From Agarophyton chilense (Eukaryota > Rhodophyta > Florideophyceae > Gracilariales > Gracilariaceae): a stretch of DNA of 64,000 nt. The position numbers were made by a program, and so were the translations under genes. Each line of letters starts with the position of its first letter. Positions within the stretch are counted from its first letter, which is position 1. The DNA is taken from positions 930,001 through 994,000 of the forward strand of contig JARGXX010000001.1 of the NCBI GenBank assembly GCA_030374765.1, read 5' to 3'. The notes beneath the pieces were generated by a model that did not search any database, had not been told where the DNA came from, and was given only the letters and a program-made list of their open reading frames with translations. This document shows positions 22,822-33,871 of the stretch, piece by piece.

Positions 22822-24698
22822 TCAGTTCTTCAAGCGCTCCATAGGACGACGGTAAACTTTTGTCTCGATTCGCTCACATTTCTTGAGCGCGATATTTCTA
22901 TCAGGATGCTTTCGTTTTTGGTGCCTCTGCATAGAAAACGTAGGTGATAGCTACGGTTAGTACCAGACTTAACTCGCAGAGGATGAATGTCGTTCACTTT
23001 TCAGGAGCTGCACTCCGGAACAAAATCAACTAATCAACTTACCCGTAAATCAAACATCTGCCCGAAAGACATGGAACAGTATTGGCAGGGAATTTTTTTC
23101 TCTTCATGAATATTCCTCATGTGCCGGTTTAAGCTTCCTTGTTGAGAGAATTCTTTCCCGCACAAATCACATTTAGGGCGATTTGAAGATTTCGTAGTCA
23201 AAGTCCTTTTGACTTCACAGTCCACAGATGTTTCGTAAGACTCGCATGAGGACGCAGTTTGCTCACCAATTGAAAGCATGCAAGCGCAAATCGATAAATC
23301 ACTACCATCTTGAACAGATTCGTTGCTTCTGCCACAAGACTTACAAGTACTACTCTGGAAATCGTCTTCCGAAAACGAACTGGAATACTGATCAGTCCTT
23401 ATAAGCTCTTCGAACATGCCTGTAGAAGGGAGAGTATTTTCCGAAGTACATTGTTCCAAGTCGGTGGATGGTATGGAGAGAAGAGAACCAGATTTCGAGC
23501 GCAAGAGAACGTCGTCTTTGTCGAGCGATGCTTTTTGGTCTTGGGCTAGAAACGATAGTATTCTCAGAGAACCGATTCGAAGCAAGCGCCACTTGTCGGC
23601 GACTTGACGCAATGTATCCGACTCAAACGGTGTGCTGGGTCGGAAATCGGCGGCTTTGATTATAAAACGACTAGGACCGAGCTTGTATGAGCGAATGGGC
23701 ATTCCACTTGCTCGATATTGTATCTCAGGTGTTACAATATGTGCAGTGACTTTGACATGAGATATGCGGCGAATAGAAGCCAATTTCATTCGGAGATTCT
23801 GCATAGTAGTACTAGAAGGGTTGCACGTGCTGTCTGTAGCTACCAAAGGCCAGGTAGAAGAGGAGTTCTGGTCGCGCGTATGAACTGCTGCTGGGCAATG
23901 GCAGCCCAGAGAACCTTGTGCAGTACAGGAGGGACACAAGGGCGCCTCCACAAAGCTAACAAATGATATGGGAGCCGTCGGTAGATTACTGCCTGGAGCA
24001 GTATTGTTAAAGAGCGCAAACGCACCAGAACATCCTGAAGTGGTACGCCGAGAGCCGGAAATCGGGGGAACGAGCACTTTTGACATGACAATGAGCATAC
24101 CATCTTCCATCCATGAGAACTCGAGGAGGTTGATAGCATGCGCCGAGCGCATGTCCACGACCATTCTGCGTACCTGGGTCTTGTATGATGCCAATATAGA
24201 GGAGTGGCGTGCAGCAGCGGAGCCCAAGGCGCAAATAAGATGTTTGTGGAAGGGGCTCGCGGCGATTACGGAGCCGCACATGAAATTGCGGAATTGGTGG
24301 TCTGGGATGAACATCTCACCCATCTCAAAGCAGGACCCCATGTCAGACCAATGCTCAGGAGTAGAAAAGTTGCAGCAGAAACCGACACCCTCCTTTACAC
24401 TAGCGGGATTAACCTGAGGGGCGCAGTAAGGGGGTTTGCGCATGAGCCAGTCGCGAATGTGCTGGTGACGGAGAAAGTAGCGCCATAACCGGGGAAACAG
24501 TTCTGAACCGTCAGAGGATGGGGAGGCGATAGAGTGTTGGTCAGACTCATTGATGTTGAGCATAGTGCAGGAGAACAATTTTTGTGAAGTAGAAAAGAAG
24601 AGACCAAGAATAAACGGCGCGGAGGCAGAAACAGTTTCGGTTGAGGAGTGAGATCGACGGCACAATTGCGCGAACTTGTTTCTTGTTGATGATGGCAA
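22822..24698 (-). CDS. C2H2 zinc-finger protein, finger 2 split by an intron
   Basis: Exon 1 is 24698-23043 and exon 2 is 22926-22822, with an intron of 116 bp (GTAAGT...CTATGCAG). The join turns the unspliced end DLRVS-stop into DLRRHQKRKHP and so completes the second finger. Finger 1 is CDLCGKEFSQQGSLNRHMRNIH and finger 2 is CQYCSMSF-(8)-HQKRKH; spacing C-x2-C-x12-H-x4-H. The whole protein would have 586 residues; the likely true start may be the Met 45 codons further in (MLNINESDQHS). The long N-terminal part (LFPRLWRYFLRHQHIRDWLM, Ser-rich stretches, Cys-rich patches such as LCPSCTAQGSLGCHCP) matches nothing I know. A DNA-binding regulator is the natural guess. Confidence 0.75.
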
Positions 24699-25590
24699 GA
24701 GTCACGCAGTATCATTGCGTGGTGCACGCAGTAGTACGACTTCATACGACAATTGGATGGGCCGAGGGGCGGCACTCCTGCTCGGTTTCAGGTGCGGGGT
24801 TTCACTGCTGTACAGCGTGGGGCGGCGGAAATCCTGAAGAAAACTGTTTTTTTTAAAATCTTAACCTTTCGACTGTGCACGAGCTGTACTGCCGAGGGAG
24901 CCAATCAAAACATCACTTGTGCCCGACTATTCTATTGAATCTCAGATTCACTTTTCGGTAACATCGTAAATGCCCAGAAGGTTACGATGAGCCCGAGGGC
25001 GAGCAGAACGATTCAGTCTTGTTACAAACGAATGTTTTTCGAAAAGTTTCAAATATAACATTTGCAACTTACGTTGCAGTACGACCATACAGCGAGTGGA
25101 GTCCAGATATTCTAAGTCTCAAAGAGAGAGTTACAATGCAAGCTTGGTGTCCTGGGTGTTGCGAGGTAAGGGTCTAGTCTCTATACAACTACTGGCGTCA
25201 TATTTGAAGCCAATTGGCCTCAAATAAGGCCAACATTACAACATCGATGATTTTTGTAAACATTGTCAATTTCCGTGACTTTTTGTGCCTGGAAGTTGTC
25301 AACACTTAATTTTTCTCTAGCATTAACCCCAAATATTACAAAAGATCGTCCATAATCTGTAAATAACATCATCTTTACTTCATTCTTTCATAAATTAACA
25401 AATATGTCACCATTTATTGGTTCTTCACGTTTAGTGGACAACTAAGTATACACCTACCCGTGTCTTGCCGCATCAGAGATTGACTGTAAAAGCTTCTTAG
25501 AAACGAAGTAGTACACAAAAAAGGTCAGTTGAAGTGTTAAAAAAGTGTAATTTGTTGTCAGACAAACGAAGACACACTTTTTCCACAATG
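24699..25590. other. intergenic, A/T-rich
   Basis: This should include the zinc-finger gene promoter. Open frames near 24641-24938 overlap the 5' end of that gene and are shadows. From about 25220 to 25440 the DNA is A/T-rich with no open frame. I see nothing else. Confidence 0.4.
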
Positions 25591-27047
25591 AACTTCGAGC
25601 TATCTGTGTAGGAAAATGCCCCCAAGAGGGAACCCTACGAAGACGTCCGGATCTTCCTCTCACGAGGTAACCGGCGCGGTAGAGCCCTCCAAGGGATCGG
25701 CGCGCAATGCTGGGTGTAAGCCGGAGCCGAACCGTCGCCACGGGCGCAGGGAGGCTGAAAGAAGCCGAGAATATCCGCCGAAGCGGTGCTTGCGTATCCT
25801 CTGAGGAGGCAAAACCCACGAGAGTGGCGAGCACGACAGGTGTCAGTGCGGACCGCAAGAGCGAGAATTGCCCAATGAAGGGGAGGAAAAGGGAAGAAAA
25901 ATGGGAACGGAGGCAAGAGGGCGAGGTTGACCACGAGTCGCAAGAGGAAACTCAGGAATAGCAGGCACTGATGAGTATAGCAAACCGTAGACACGGGCGG
26001 AACCACGAATGTGGGAATAGATACCCAACACACGAAGGCTGCTTGAACGTCCAAGGGGGTTGGGAAGCCGTGCATCACGGGAAATCCCTCCGTAAGGAGT
26101 TGTATATCCGCGCAGGCGGTTCGACCCAGAGCCAAGATCTGGAAGACCAAGATCACCCTTGTTGGGGAGACTTTACTGGACCGACGGCCGCGAGGCCGGC
26201 GGCCTAAGTACTGTAGTCACCGTAGAATAGAATAAATAAAGTCTATCCTAAATAGCTAAATGTTCGTCTAACAAAGGGTACAATCTGGCGGCCACGTGTT
26301 GCGCGGGCGCTGCGGCCACGTGTATGGCACCCGGTCCCGCTGGTGCATCACCGGCGTTCCGGCCATCGCCGTGAAAACGGATTACTCCTACTCATAACGA
26401 GGTTGCACGCCGGAGGCTCCGGAAAAAACTTAAGTCCCCAAAAACCTCCCTGGAGGACGTTGTCTTCAATAAACGGCAATTTATCGTTTTCAGTAGCTCT
26501 GAAAACGATCATGAATCAGAAGGATGCAGGTGGTCATCTGTTTCTGAACTTTTGGAAGCTATAAATTGTCGTACAATCACCTCTAGGGTATGTTTCTGTC
26601 TTGTCTCAGGAGCGTGGTGACTTTCAACCGTAGGGAGTGTGGTGACGCTCAACCTTAGGAGGTAGACGAAATATACCTCGATGGTAACAGGGCACCGTGA
26701 AAACCCGCAGGGGCAAACGGTGGGGCAACTAGCTTTTACCGTGTAGGTGAACGATGGTAGGCGTCGACGCGCGGGAAAGCCTGTGTGGTAGTTGAGAAAC
26801 GATGAACCAAAAGGTATAGTCGTGACCCAAGTGGTGCCTGTCTTTATCAGATTAGGATGGGGGAGGTGCAGTTCCCTATATGCAGTGGACTGCACTCTCC
26901 AGATCACCCGGGAGGTGCCAGCAAGGCACGGTCTCTGACCTAGTGTCAGAGACCTGGCCAGCACTGGCTACAGTGCCAGGTGGCCACTCAACTACTGTAC
27001 TAAAATAAATATAATTACAATTACAATTACAATTACTAACAATTACT
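25591..27047 (+). mobile_element. probable non-LTR retroelement remnant with ATTACA tail
   Basis: Evidence is partial. A basic, Glu/Arg-rich frame lies at 25619-25961 (KGRKREEKWERRQEGE), as often seen in the first ORF of LINEs. A G/C-rich region without a clear frame follows, including a near-duplicate of about 28 bp at 26609-26660 (GTGGTGACTTTCAACC / GTGGTGACGCTCAACC). The segment ends in a short repeat tail, (ATTACA)n, at 27013-27047, preceded by AATAAATATA. Simple-repeat tails at the 3' end are typical of LINEs and SINEs. No reverse transcriptase motif was found, so it is either 5'-truncated or a SINE-like or composite unit. Confidence 0.35.
27013..27047 (+). repeat. (ATTACA)n tail
   Basis: Three or more copies of the hexamer ATTACA, then a broken copy (ACTAACAATTAC). 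It is interpreted as the 3' tail of a non-LTR element. Confidence 0.6.
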
Positions 27048-27175
27048 CAGCCAGAAGGTACATGTCCACACTACACTTGCCTGACAACACCTAGATGGTA
27101 GCTCGCCGGGAGCTGCATGGCCAATGATCCCTCGCATCCATCATTTACAATGTCATTGTAGTAGATCGACAACCT

Positions 27176-27600
27176 CAAAGGTCAAACCTTCTGTCCCTAT
27201 AGGACAGGTCATCGGAAAGCTTACGTAACTCCGTCAAACATTTGTGCGTGGAAAAAAGTATTTCACGTTGGTATGTACTGGGAGAAAACTGCATTGAAAT
27301 TAGACTTTCCCAGTACATTGATCTTGATAAGAAACCTGAAAATGATTGTAAATTAAAGACAGTGTGTTGTGGAAGGAGTGGAATTATTCTCAAAATAGAA
27401 ATCACGATGAAATCCTGGCAGTCATATGTATAGCTTTTTGAATCGGAATATGCGCATTGAACAGCTGTTTTAATGAGACTTGTTAAAAACTGGTTCGCAA
27501 TAGATCGAACCGTTTGTGCCGATTCATATTTTGCATCTGTTGAAACAGCTGAAGAACTTGTTAAAAGAGGAATGCGATTTATTTGGGTAAGAGATTAAAG
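27176..27600 (+). pseudogene. piggyBac-like transposase fragment
   Basis: A plus-strand frame reads LCVEKSISRWYVLGENCIE, then LSQYIDLDKKPENDCKL and CCGRSGIILKIEI, and further on NWFAIDRTVCADSYFASV and ETAEELVKRGMRFIWV. These match the DDE_Tnp_1_7 (piggyBac-like) core as found in oomycete and algal copies: SISRWYG, IDRKPENGCE, CGRSGIMLRL, RIVCADSYFASV. The Asp of CADSYF is a catalytic position. Both ends are missing and a few stops and frame changes are present. It runs directly into a Harbinger-type fragment, so one was probably inserted into or joined to the other. Confidence 0.65.
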
Positions 27601-27602
27601 AC

Positions 27603-28255
27603 CATCTTTTGAAAAACTTAAGACTTGATATGATAGAAAAACGAACGGAAGAGTATACTGTTGCAATTGCGTGCAAAGGTTCCCCGCTGGACCACTGTGT
27701 TGGTTTCATTGACTGCTCTAAAATACAGATGAGTCGGCCCGGAGGAATCCTAACCATGCAGCGAAGCTATTACTCTGGACACAAGAGGATGCACTGCCTC
27801 CTTTTCCAGACGATAAGGAAACCGGATGGCTTAATTCTAAACCTATTTGGACCCGAGGCTGGCCGGAGTCATGATAAAAAGTTACTTCGTAACAGCGGGA
27901 TAGTTGATGGTATGCAGCATAGTTTGATTGTAGATGGAAAGAAGTAATGCATTTACGGTGATGCTGAATTTATGTTGCGCCCTTGGCTTCAAACGGGTTT
28001 CCCGCGACAAACTGCCGCGCCTGCGCAAGCTCTCTACACTAAGAGAATGAGCGAAGTTAGCGAAGCTGTAAAATGGTCGTACAAGGACATCAAGCAGATG
28101 AGGTCGTCGTAGAACAATAAGGGAAGTCTGAAGGTTTGAAAGGCGCCCATAGCTTTATTGTACACGACCTCAGCTATACTGTGCTACTTCAAGGTTTCTG
28201 TAGTATTCTGCACTGTCGAAATGCCGATGGAAGATTGTTTTGGCTAAGTTTAATG
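27603..28255 (+). pseudogene. PIF/Harbinger (DDE_Tnp_4) transposase, interrupted by in-frame stops
   Basis: One frame runs from about 27603 to 28250. Motifs in order: DHCVGFIDCSKIQMSRPGG (first Asp), RSYYSGHKRMHCLLFQTI, LFGPEAGRSHDKKLL (second Asp), IYGDAEFMLRPWLQTGF, then VKWSYKDIKQMRSS and the C-terminal LLYTTSAILCYFKV. These follow the Harbinger endonuclease order. Stops are TAA at 27945-27947, TAG at 28110-28112 and TGA at 28137-28139; the frame is otherwise kept. An A-type LTR begins right behind it. The Myb/SANT-like gene on the opposite strand at 29110-29965 could be the partner ORF that Harbinger elements carry. Confidence 0.75.
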
Positions 28256-28816
28256 ATACTCATAAGTGAGTGCAACGGCTGGGATGAAGTTATGAAGCGG
28301 TACCGCGCAGATGGTCCGTGAGGTTGTATGTTACACGTGTGACCTCGGTCTGCCACGGCGCATCCGATTAGACCCTTTGTAGGAAAATACCGGATTGGCA
28401 ACGGCGCATATACTGTAGTTAGTAGCCACGTGGCAACAATTATCCCGTACTGTAGAGGGTTTAATCGGCTAACCAAGTTTATATCTAGATATTATTATGT
28501 GCGGCGCTCACCCCTGTGCACTGTACTTGAGGCACAGAAGGGAGCGCCGACTCCAAAGTAAAGGAGACGACAAACGGGTTCACAACTCACTTGTTCCTTA
28601 TTCAGGATTCCTTAACCGGAAATCCGGACAAGCTACAACAAGAAGTTGTCCGTTCAACAGTACCAACCACCCTCATTGGCGAGTGGGGCCTTTAAACCCT
28701 CATTCTAGCTCGCTAGTGTTGTACTCTGCCACACCTTCCCCTTAGCCGCAAGCACCCATTTGGCAGTCCCGAACACTGTCGCAGGTGTCTGCTCTCTCCG
28801 CAGAGCGGGTACTACA
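28250..28816 (+). repeat. solo (or 5'-shortened) LTR of family A
   Basis: It is clearly related to the LTRs at 33156-33871 and 37138-37853: shared stretches include TTGGCAACGGCGC, AGCGCCGACTCCAA, AGGATTCCTTAACCGGA, GCAGGTGTCTGCTCTCTCCG and the end GGGTACTACA. The left edge is diverged or lost; the first clear match is the ACTCATAAGTGAGTG segment near 28257. No internal element sequence adjoins, so it is a solo LTR left by recombination or a fragment. It is more diverged than the two LTRs of element A are from each other, hence older. Confidence 0.7.
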
Positions 28817-29109
28817 GTTTCCCTAGGCCACGGTGGGCAGGTGGTATCCTACCTCAGTTGCTCTGCGCCGTCTTTGGAGAGATCCCTGACCATACCGTAA
28901 ACTCATCTTTGGCAGAAATGTACTCCAATCCGGGCATCTACCGATCCCTCCACCGTCTTTACTGTCGCCGCTCGAAGGCGCTCGGCAAGATTTCTTCCAT
29001 TCCTTTAATTCAATGGAAACCAGAAATCTTGGGGTTTACTTAAGCTTATCTTCCAGGACCGCAAGTACGTCTACCATTTTTCAAGCTCTTTCAAAGCTTC
29101 CGGTCATTT
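28817..29109. other. no recognisable gene
   Basis: Between the solo LTR and the Myb-like frame. A 61-codon plus frame at 28858-29043 shows no motif. It is probably Harbinger or LTR flank. Confidence 0.35.
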
Positions 29110-29965
29110 TTATATCTCTATCTTGGCCTTCTTTGCCTTGAGTACCAGCTTGTGCTCCTCTTTCTCTTGTCTCTTCCCGTTTCGGCAGGCCATCCGTTCG
29201 CCATGCCTTCGCTCTATCTCGAGGCGAGTTTGTGTCATCTGCAAACCGTTCACCTCAAGCACTCGGCGTTGTTTGATGTCCACCATTGGAATTTGTTCAT
29301 CTTCTTCGTCTGATTCGTAGATGACGCTGCGCTTCTTTCCCCTCGGAGACGGCAAAGGTTTTGATGCTTGCAGTTTGTTTTCAGTGACGCCCAAGATAAC
29401 TTCACCAGCAGTGGGAGCGGTGCATTTGTGACTGCTTAACGCATTGTCGCTTATCTTCTCCCCTGCTTCGACAAGTCGCTTCTCTTGTTCGATCTTCTCA
29501 CCACACTCCGCCCTCATTGCCTCATCATGCTCCTTTATTTCCTGTTTAAGATCACCGCACAAAACTTTTTGCGCTCCCCGTACTTCCGAAATACATGTAG
29601 CCTCCGAGATTGACCTAGCTCTCCTTGTGGAGATCGTCGTAGTTCTTCTCAGACCTATCCCTTACAGACTTCCACTTTGGAATGTGTACTTCTTCAAGGC
29701 TATTGGTTGGGGCTGCTTGAATGAGAAGTTCAAGAGCTTTAACGTATTTAAACGTGGCTTGTCTACGAAAATCGACGTGCGCATTGCTGGTACTGACTGC
29801 CTTCAAAAGAAGAAGGTCCCATTTTTTTGCGTAAGTAAAGCGATTCAAACGACGAACGTTGTTTGTTTCGTTTGATTTTGCAGCGTAACCGGAATTTCTG
29901 TAACCGCTGGTTGTGATAACGACGTATCTGTGGAAGCTGAGGAAGGGCAATGTGAACTTGCCCAC
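29110..29965 (-). pseudogene. Myb/SANT-like DNA-binding protein, probably transposon-associated
   Basis: The N-terminal part (29965-29615) reads YAKKWDLLLLKAV, then HIPKWKSVRDRSEKNYDDLH, which follows the Myb/SANT-like trihelix pattern (W-x3-LLxAV ... W-x-SVRDR-x5-Y-x-L) common in oomycete and algal Harbinger-associated genes. The C-terminal part (29562-29110) is in another frame: charged coiled coil (EIKEHDEAMRAECGEKIEQE) and a Lys/Glu-rich end (KRQEKEEHKLVLKAKKAK). One frame change between 29615 and 29562 breaks the gene unless a short intron lies there. Convergent with the Harbinger transposase; I infer both once belonged to one element. Confidence 0.5.
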
Positions 29966-32030
29966 GATAAAATAGGTATGGCTCTAGCTAGGGACCTCTG
30001 GTAAGTGGTCGTAGCTTCTGCCATGCACGGAACCCCTTCGGTGAACTTTTTGGGTCAACTTGTGATAGCAGGTGACGGGGTAGCTATATGTTGGGGTCTA
30101 TGATCTTTTGGCAGGATAAGAAGTGCTTATTGGGCACTACTTTTGAGGGGTGCGGTACACTACGTTTTTTCCCTTTTTTTCGCTCCTCCTTGCCCAGAAC
30201 GAAAAATGACAAGCGATACCGAGTGGTTTTTCACTGCGGGCACAGTTGTATTCGACATGTACGAAAACTGGTGCCTGAACCATGCAGTTTGTTACTGCGT
30301 TACTGATATTGTATTCTACTTCTTTCTAATAGCATTATTCGAACACAAAATCTTTCGCCATTTGAGAAGAAGAATGACGCTCAGTAGGGTCTGGAATCAG
30401 CTTGTACGGTCTGTGTTCTCGGAAAGCTAGTATTAGCAGATAGTTTAGTATGTGGCAAGATATCCGGCAAAAAATCTGCGAAAAAATGACGGATCGCGGA
30501 TGCAGAAGCAATTTCTGTTAATTATTTAGAATGCCAGCTAGTTTTGGATTTCAATTCTTTATCAAAATCCTGCACATGATGAATGAGAAACGAATGCAGA
30601 AGCCCCTGCTAGTTTACCGCCTATATTTGGATGCCAATCGCTGGATGTGAATGACAAAAGTCTGGCTCAAACACCCTCACACCAACCCATATCACAATGA
30701 TAGCTCCCAGAACCACCATCCACAATACGACCTGGTCTCGTCCACCCTCCCCTTGCATCCTTCATCCTCCTCCCCACTCCCTACAATCCCAGCTACAAAC
30801 CCTCCTTCCTCCCTCTCCTCTTCCCCATCAATCCCCCTGCTCCCAGCTCCGAAAACCATCCCACCTACCCTCCCAAACCTCAACCTACACCACCCACCCT
30901 CACACGTCACACCTTAACCCCGCCCGCCACCACTCTTCTCCCAAACAAACTTCTCACTTCCTATCCTCCACCTCCATAGCTTCGCGTCACAACTCTTTTG
31001 AAGATGGAAAAGCAGACATTGCTGTCGTTTCAATCTCCGGCCTAACCTCTTCCCAGGTGACTGCGAAATTGCAGATTTCAAAAAACGTCTACTATACTAC
31101 TGCTCCTTCGAGGGACACTCACCTTGCCGCCCCTCTTTAGATTTCGTGAGGGTATGGATTGCGAGCGTGGTTCAAAGACAAAGAGCATCCGGTTCATTGA
31201 AAAAAATATTTACCATGTGTCACATTCCAAACAAAACGCGTCACAGAGTCAGCGACAAACCTCCTGAACAAAACTAGCGCAACATATGAACTTGAAAAGA
31301 TTTTTAAGAAACTATCTCTGCGGCGTCGTGTCATCGTCGGGGTTGCTTACTCTAGCATGCAAGCACAAAGCTTTTGTCACATAGCGTTTTGCAGTAACTC
31401 AGCCGCATTCGAATGTGTCCACCTCACTCTGCCGCACAATGATTAGTGTGTGCAATGTTGGTGCATGTGCCTATGCTGTCACTGAAAACCAAATATGCAG
31501 GAGAGAATGGGCTGTTTTGGAGGGTGCCTCTGGAAAAGCGCATATGCGTATCAGTCGGATCTCAACGTGAACTCGGGCTGTGAATGACTACTGCAATTGT
31601 GCACATGCAATGTGGTGTGTACAAGTGGTATGGCACTATTGGGTGTGTCTGGGGTACACGTGTGTACGTGGTCTACTTGTACTACTGTGTACGCTGTTCA
31701 AGATGTCCAGCTGGTGTACTGTGTACAAATCTCACAAGGTGTAACGAATGTACTTGGAGAAGAGACGGCTCATGTGTATTACTGGAGACTTGGTGTACTG
31801 TGCTGTAACGTGAGTGTGTATGGAGGCGGATTGCAAGTAGTGTGTGTTGGCATATTGAATTTGTGCACACGTCAGTGTAATGATGTGCTGTGCCCTGTTG
31901 TATTGCCTTGTTGTGTGCTGCAATGAACTTTGGCTAGGGTTAATGTCGTGCTTGAATATGATTGGTAGTATTGGGTGTCCCTGATTTGTAGTCTAGGGTT
32001 CACTCTGGGTTGGCGTCTAGTTGGCTGACG
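29966..32030. other. gene-free stretch with strand-biased simple sequence
   Basis: No supported gene. A 95-codon frame at 30143-30430 has no motif. From about 30690 to 30990 the plus strand is almost purely C/T/A (Pro/Ser/His-rich in all frames), so the open frames there are compositional artefacts. From about 31590 to 31930 the plus strand is G/T-rich, with many variants of GTGTAC/GTACAC. Both read as strand-asymmetric low-complexity DNA. Confidence 0.5.
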
Positions 32031-32269
32031 TTTTTGAGCTTTATATAAGTGAAAGTTTGAGCGCCTCCAAGTAATTCAGAGCGAGAGCTGGCGACCTTTC
32101 CTTTCATCCCTCAACCCTTTCCTTCCGCCTTTCGCTTTCCATCATGCAATTTCTTCTCCATTCGTGCGACTCAAAGAGTTTAGACTGACAATACATCAAG
32201 CACCTCCGCATTCGTTGGGGGGCGCCTTTGCTCTAATTGCTACAAGCAATTGGTCCTCTGACGCGCTCT

Positions 32270-32640
32270 TCGCTTCCCTATAAAAGCCACCCGTCCCATC
32301 CCGCCCCCTGCTCTCGCCTCGATCCCATGGAATGGCCAACCCCCCTCCCCCCGCCTACCTCAAAGACAGGATTAGAAAATCCCTTCAGGTTTCACACATA
32401 GTCAACACTGCTGGCTAGTGGTACGTATTTCGTTCTTCTCGTGTGTATTTCGACGCGTCGCCACAATGAATAGTGCACTAACCACCGCCTTCTTTTCCTT
32501 CTTTGGGCAGAATTACGGCGTAAGGAGTCACTAGGATCATTGGTCTCCAGGGATAGCGGAGCTTGGACGCCACCAGAGGCTGATCAAAAAGCATAGAAAG
32601 CATGAAAGGGCTCGTGAGCAGCGCTTGTAGATAGTCCCAA
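32270..32640 (+). promoter_or_regulatory. candidate promoter with TATA box and small spliced reading frame
   Basis: CTATAAAAG at 32279-32287 lies in a G/C-rich context, 53 bp before ATG 32332. The 28-codon frame that follows (MANPPPPAYLKDRIRKSLQ, then VSHIVNTAG) ends in TAG at 32416-32418, just before a donor-like GTACGT. TTTGGGCAG near 32511 looks like the acceptor. The start resembles the N-terminus of BolA proteins (YLKxRIxxxLxxxHI), but what follows the putative intron does not, so I would not name it. A second TATATAA lies at about 32042. It may be a decayed gene start. Confidence 0.25.
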
Positions 32641-33150
32641 GAAGAACTGCCCTATGTACACCTCTGAGGTTGGGTGTGTAGGGGGTACTTTACACTACCC
32701 GGAGACTCTTTTGTAGTTGCTTGACGCAGGCTGTCGACAGGATGAGCTAAAAAGCATTACATAAATAAGGTAAGTCACAGAGATAAGTTTTCATCGTCAA
32801 GCTGCAAACTTTTGACTCGACCTAGAACTGGAATTATGATTAGAATTTGTATCTATCTGTTAGGATCTACATGTGTTTCGCGTTCCGCGTTCCGAGTTCC
32901 GCGTTCCCCAGCAGTTTCGCTAGTTGGTAGTGCGGCAGCCTATCTCATAGTGCGCTAATTCATTTCAGAATTGGCGCATTTGTCTCTGGTGAAACTTGTA
33001 CTTGCTTTTTCATAACGATCTTCCAAAACAATTCTGAGAGACATCTCCATTAATATACAAAGTCGGATCCCGACTTCTGATTAGTTTTCTAAGATTCGAG
33101 AGTCAACGTTCCATAATTCGCTCAAGATCCTTCGAATAATGGATGGATAA
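32641..33150. other. gene-free stretch with a heptamer repeat
   Basis: No coding signal. CGCGTTC is repeated four times in tandem at 32879-32906, the third unit as CGAGTTC. This is the left flank of LTR element A. Confidence 0.5.
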
Positions 33151-33155
33151 TCGGC
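33151..33155. repeat. left target-site duplication of element A
   Basis: TCGGC immediately before the 5' LTR; the same TCGGC follows the 3' LTR at 37854-37858. Five bases is typical for Ty3/gypsy integration. Confidence 0.85.
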
Positions 33156-33871
33156 TGTAGTATTCTACTATGTCGGGGAATCCGATAGGTTGGTTTTTCG
33201 CGAAGTCGCGGTTGGAACTCATGAGTGAGTGATATCATCAGCATTGTGATATGAAGCGGCATCCCGCATAGAATGCCTAGAGGCAGAATGTCTTAGTGAT
33301 ACACGTGGCGTCATCGGTCGAGTGGCTTACCACGGCGCGCGCATAGTTGCGACCCTTCCTAGGGGAATGCCATATTGGCAACGCCGCATGTAGTGGCGAT
33401 CCACGTGAAGGGCTTTACTACCCTTAGTAGCTAGACGTCCATTTGGGACCATACCCATACAGTGGTTTGGCTAAGTGGTTGACCACTGGGTATTATTTAT
33501 ATATTTATTTGGGCACTCACCCTGGCACACAGTATATAGTGCACCAGAGGTGAGCGCCGACTCCAAGTAGAGGAGACAACATGGGCATCATGATTATTCT
33601 GTTGCTCGCTTAGGATTCCTTAACCGGAGATCCGGACGAGCTATAATAAATAGTCAGCGCCCAACCACTTCACGAGCCGTCTCGTACCTACGTTCCGTCA
33701 ATGTTTTACAGTTGCACTGTCCACCCTCGCTGGCGAGTAGTGGCCTTACAACCCACTTCCAGCTCGCTGGTGTTGTAGCTCTACCACCCCTTTTCCTTCG
33801 CCGCAAGCGACCCATCGGCAGTCCAAACGCTGTCGTAAGTGTCTGCTCTCTCCGTTAGAGCGGATACTACA
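33156..33871 (+). repeat. 5' LTR of element A
   Basis: 716 bp, TGTAGTA...TACTACA. It contains a TATATATTTATT stretch near 33497-33508 that could be the core promoter. About 96% identical to the LTR at 37138-37853. Confidence 0.85.

Noticed and set aside
25635-26156. minus-strand 173-codon hydrophobic frame
   Set aside because: It is the mirror of a Glu/Arg-rich plus frame; no domain or signal fits.
30651-31140. Pro/His/Ser-rich open frames as a secreted protein
   Set aside because: All frames give the same low-complexity composition because the strand lacks G. No start context or signal peptide.
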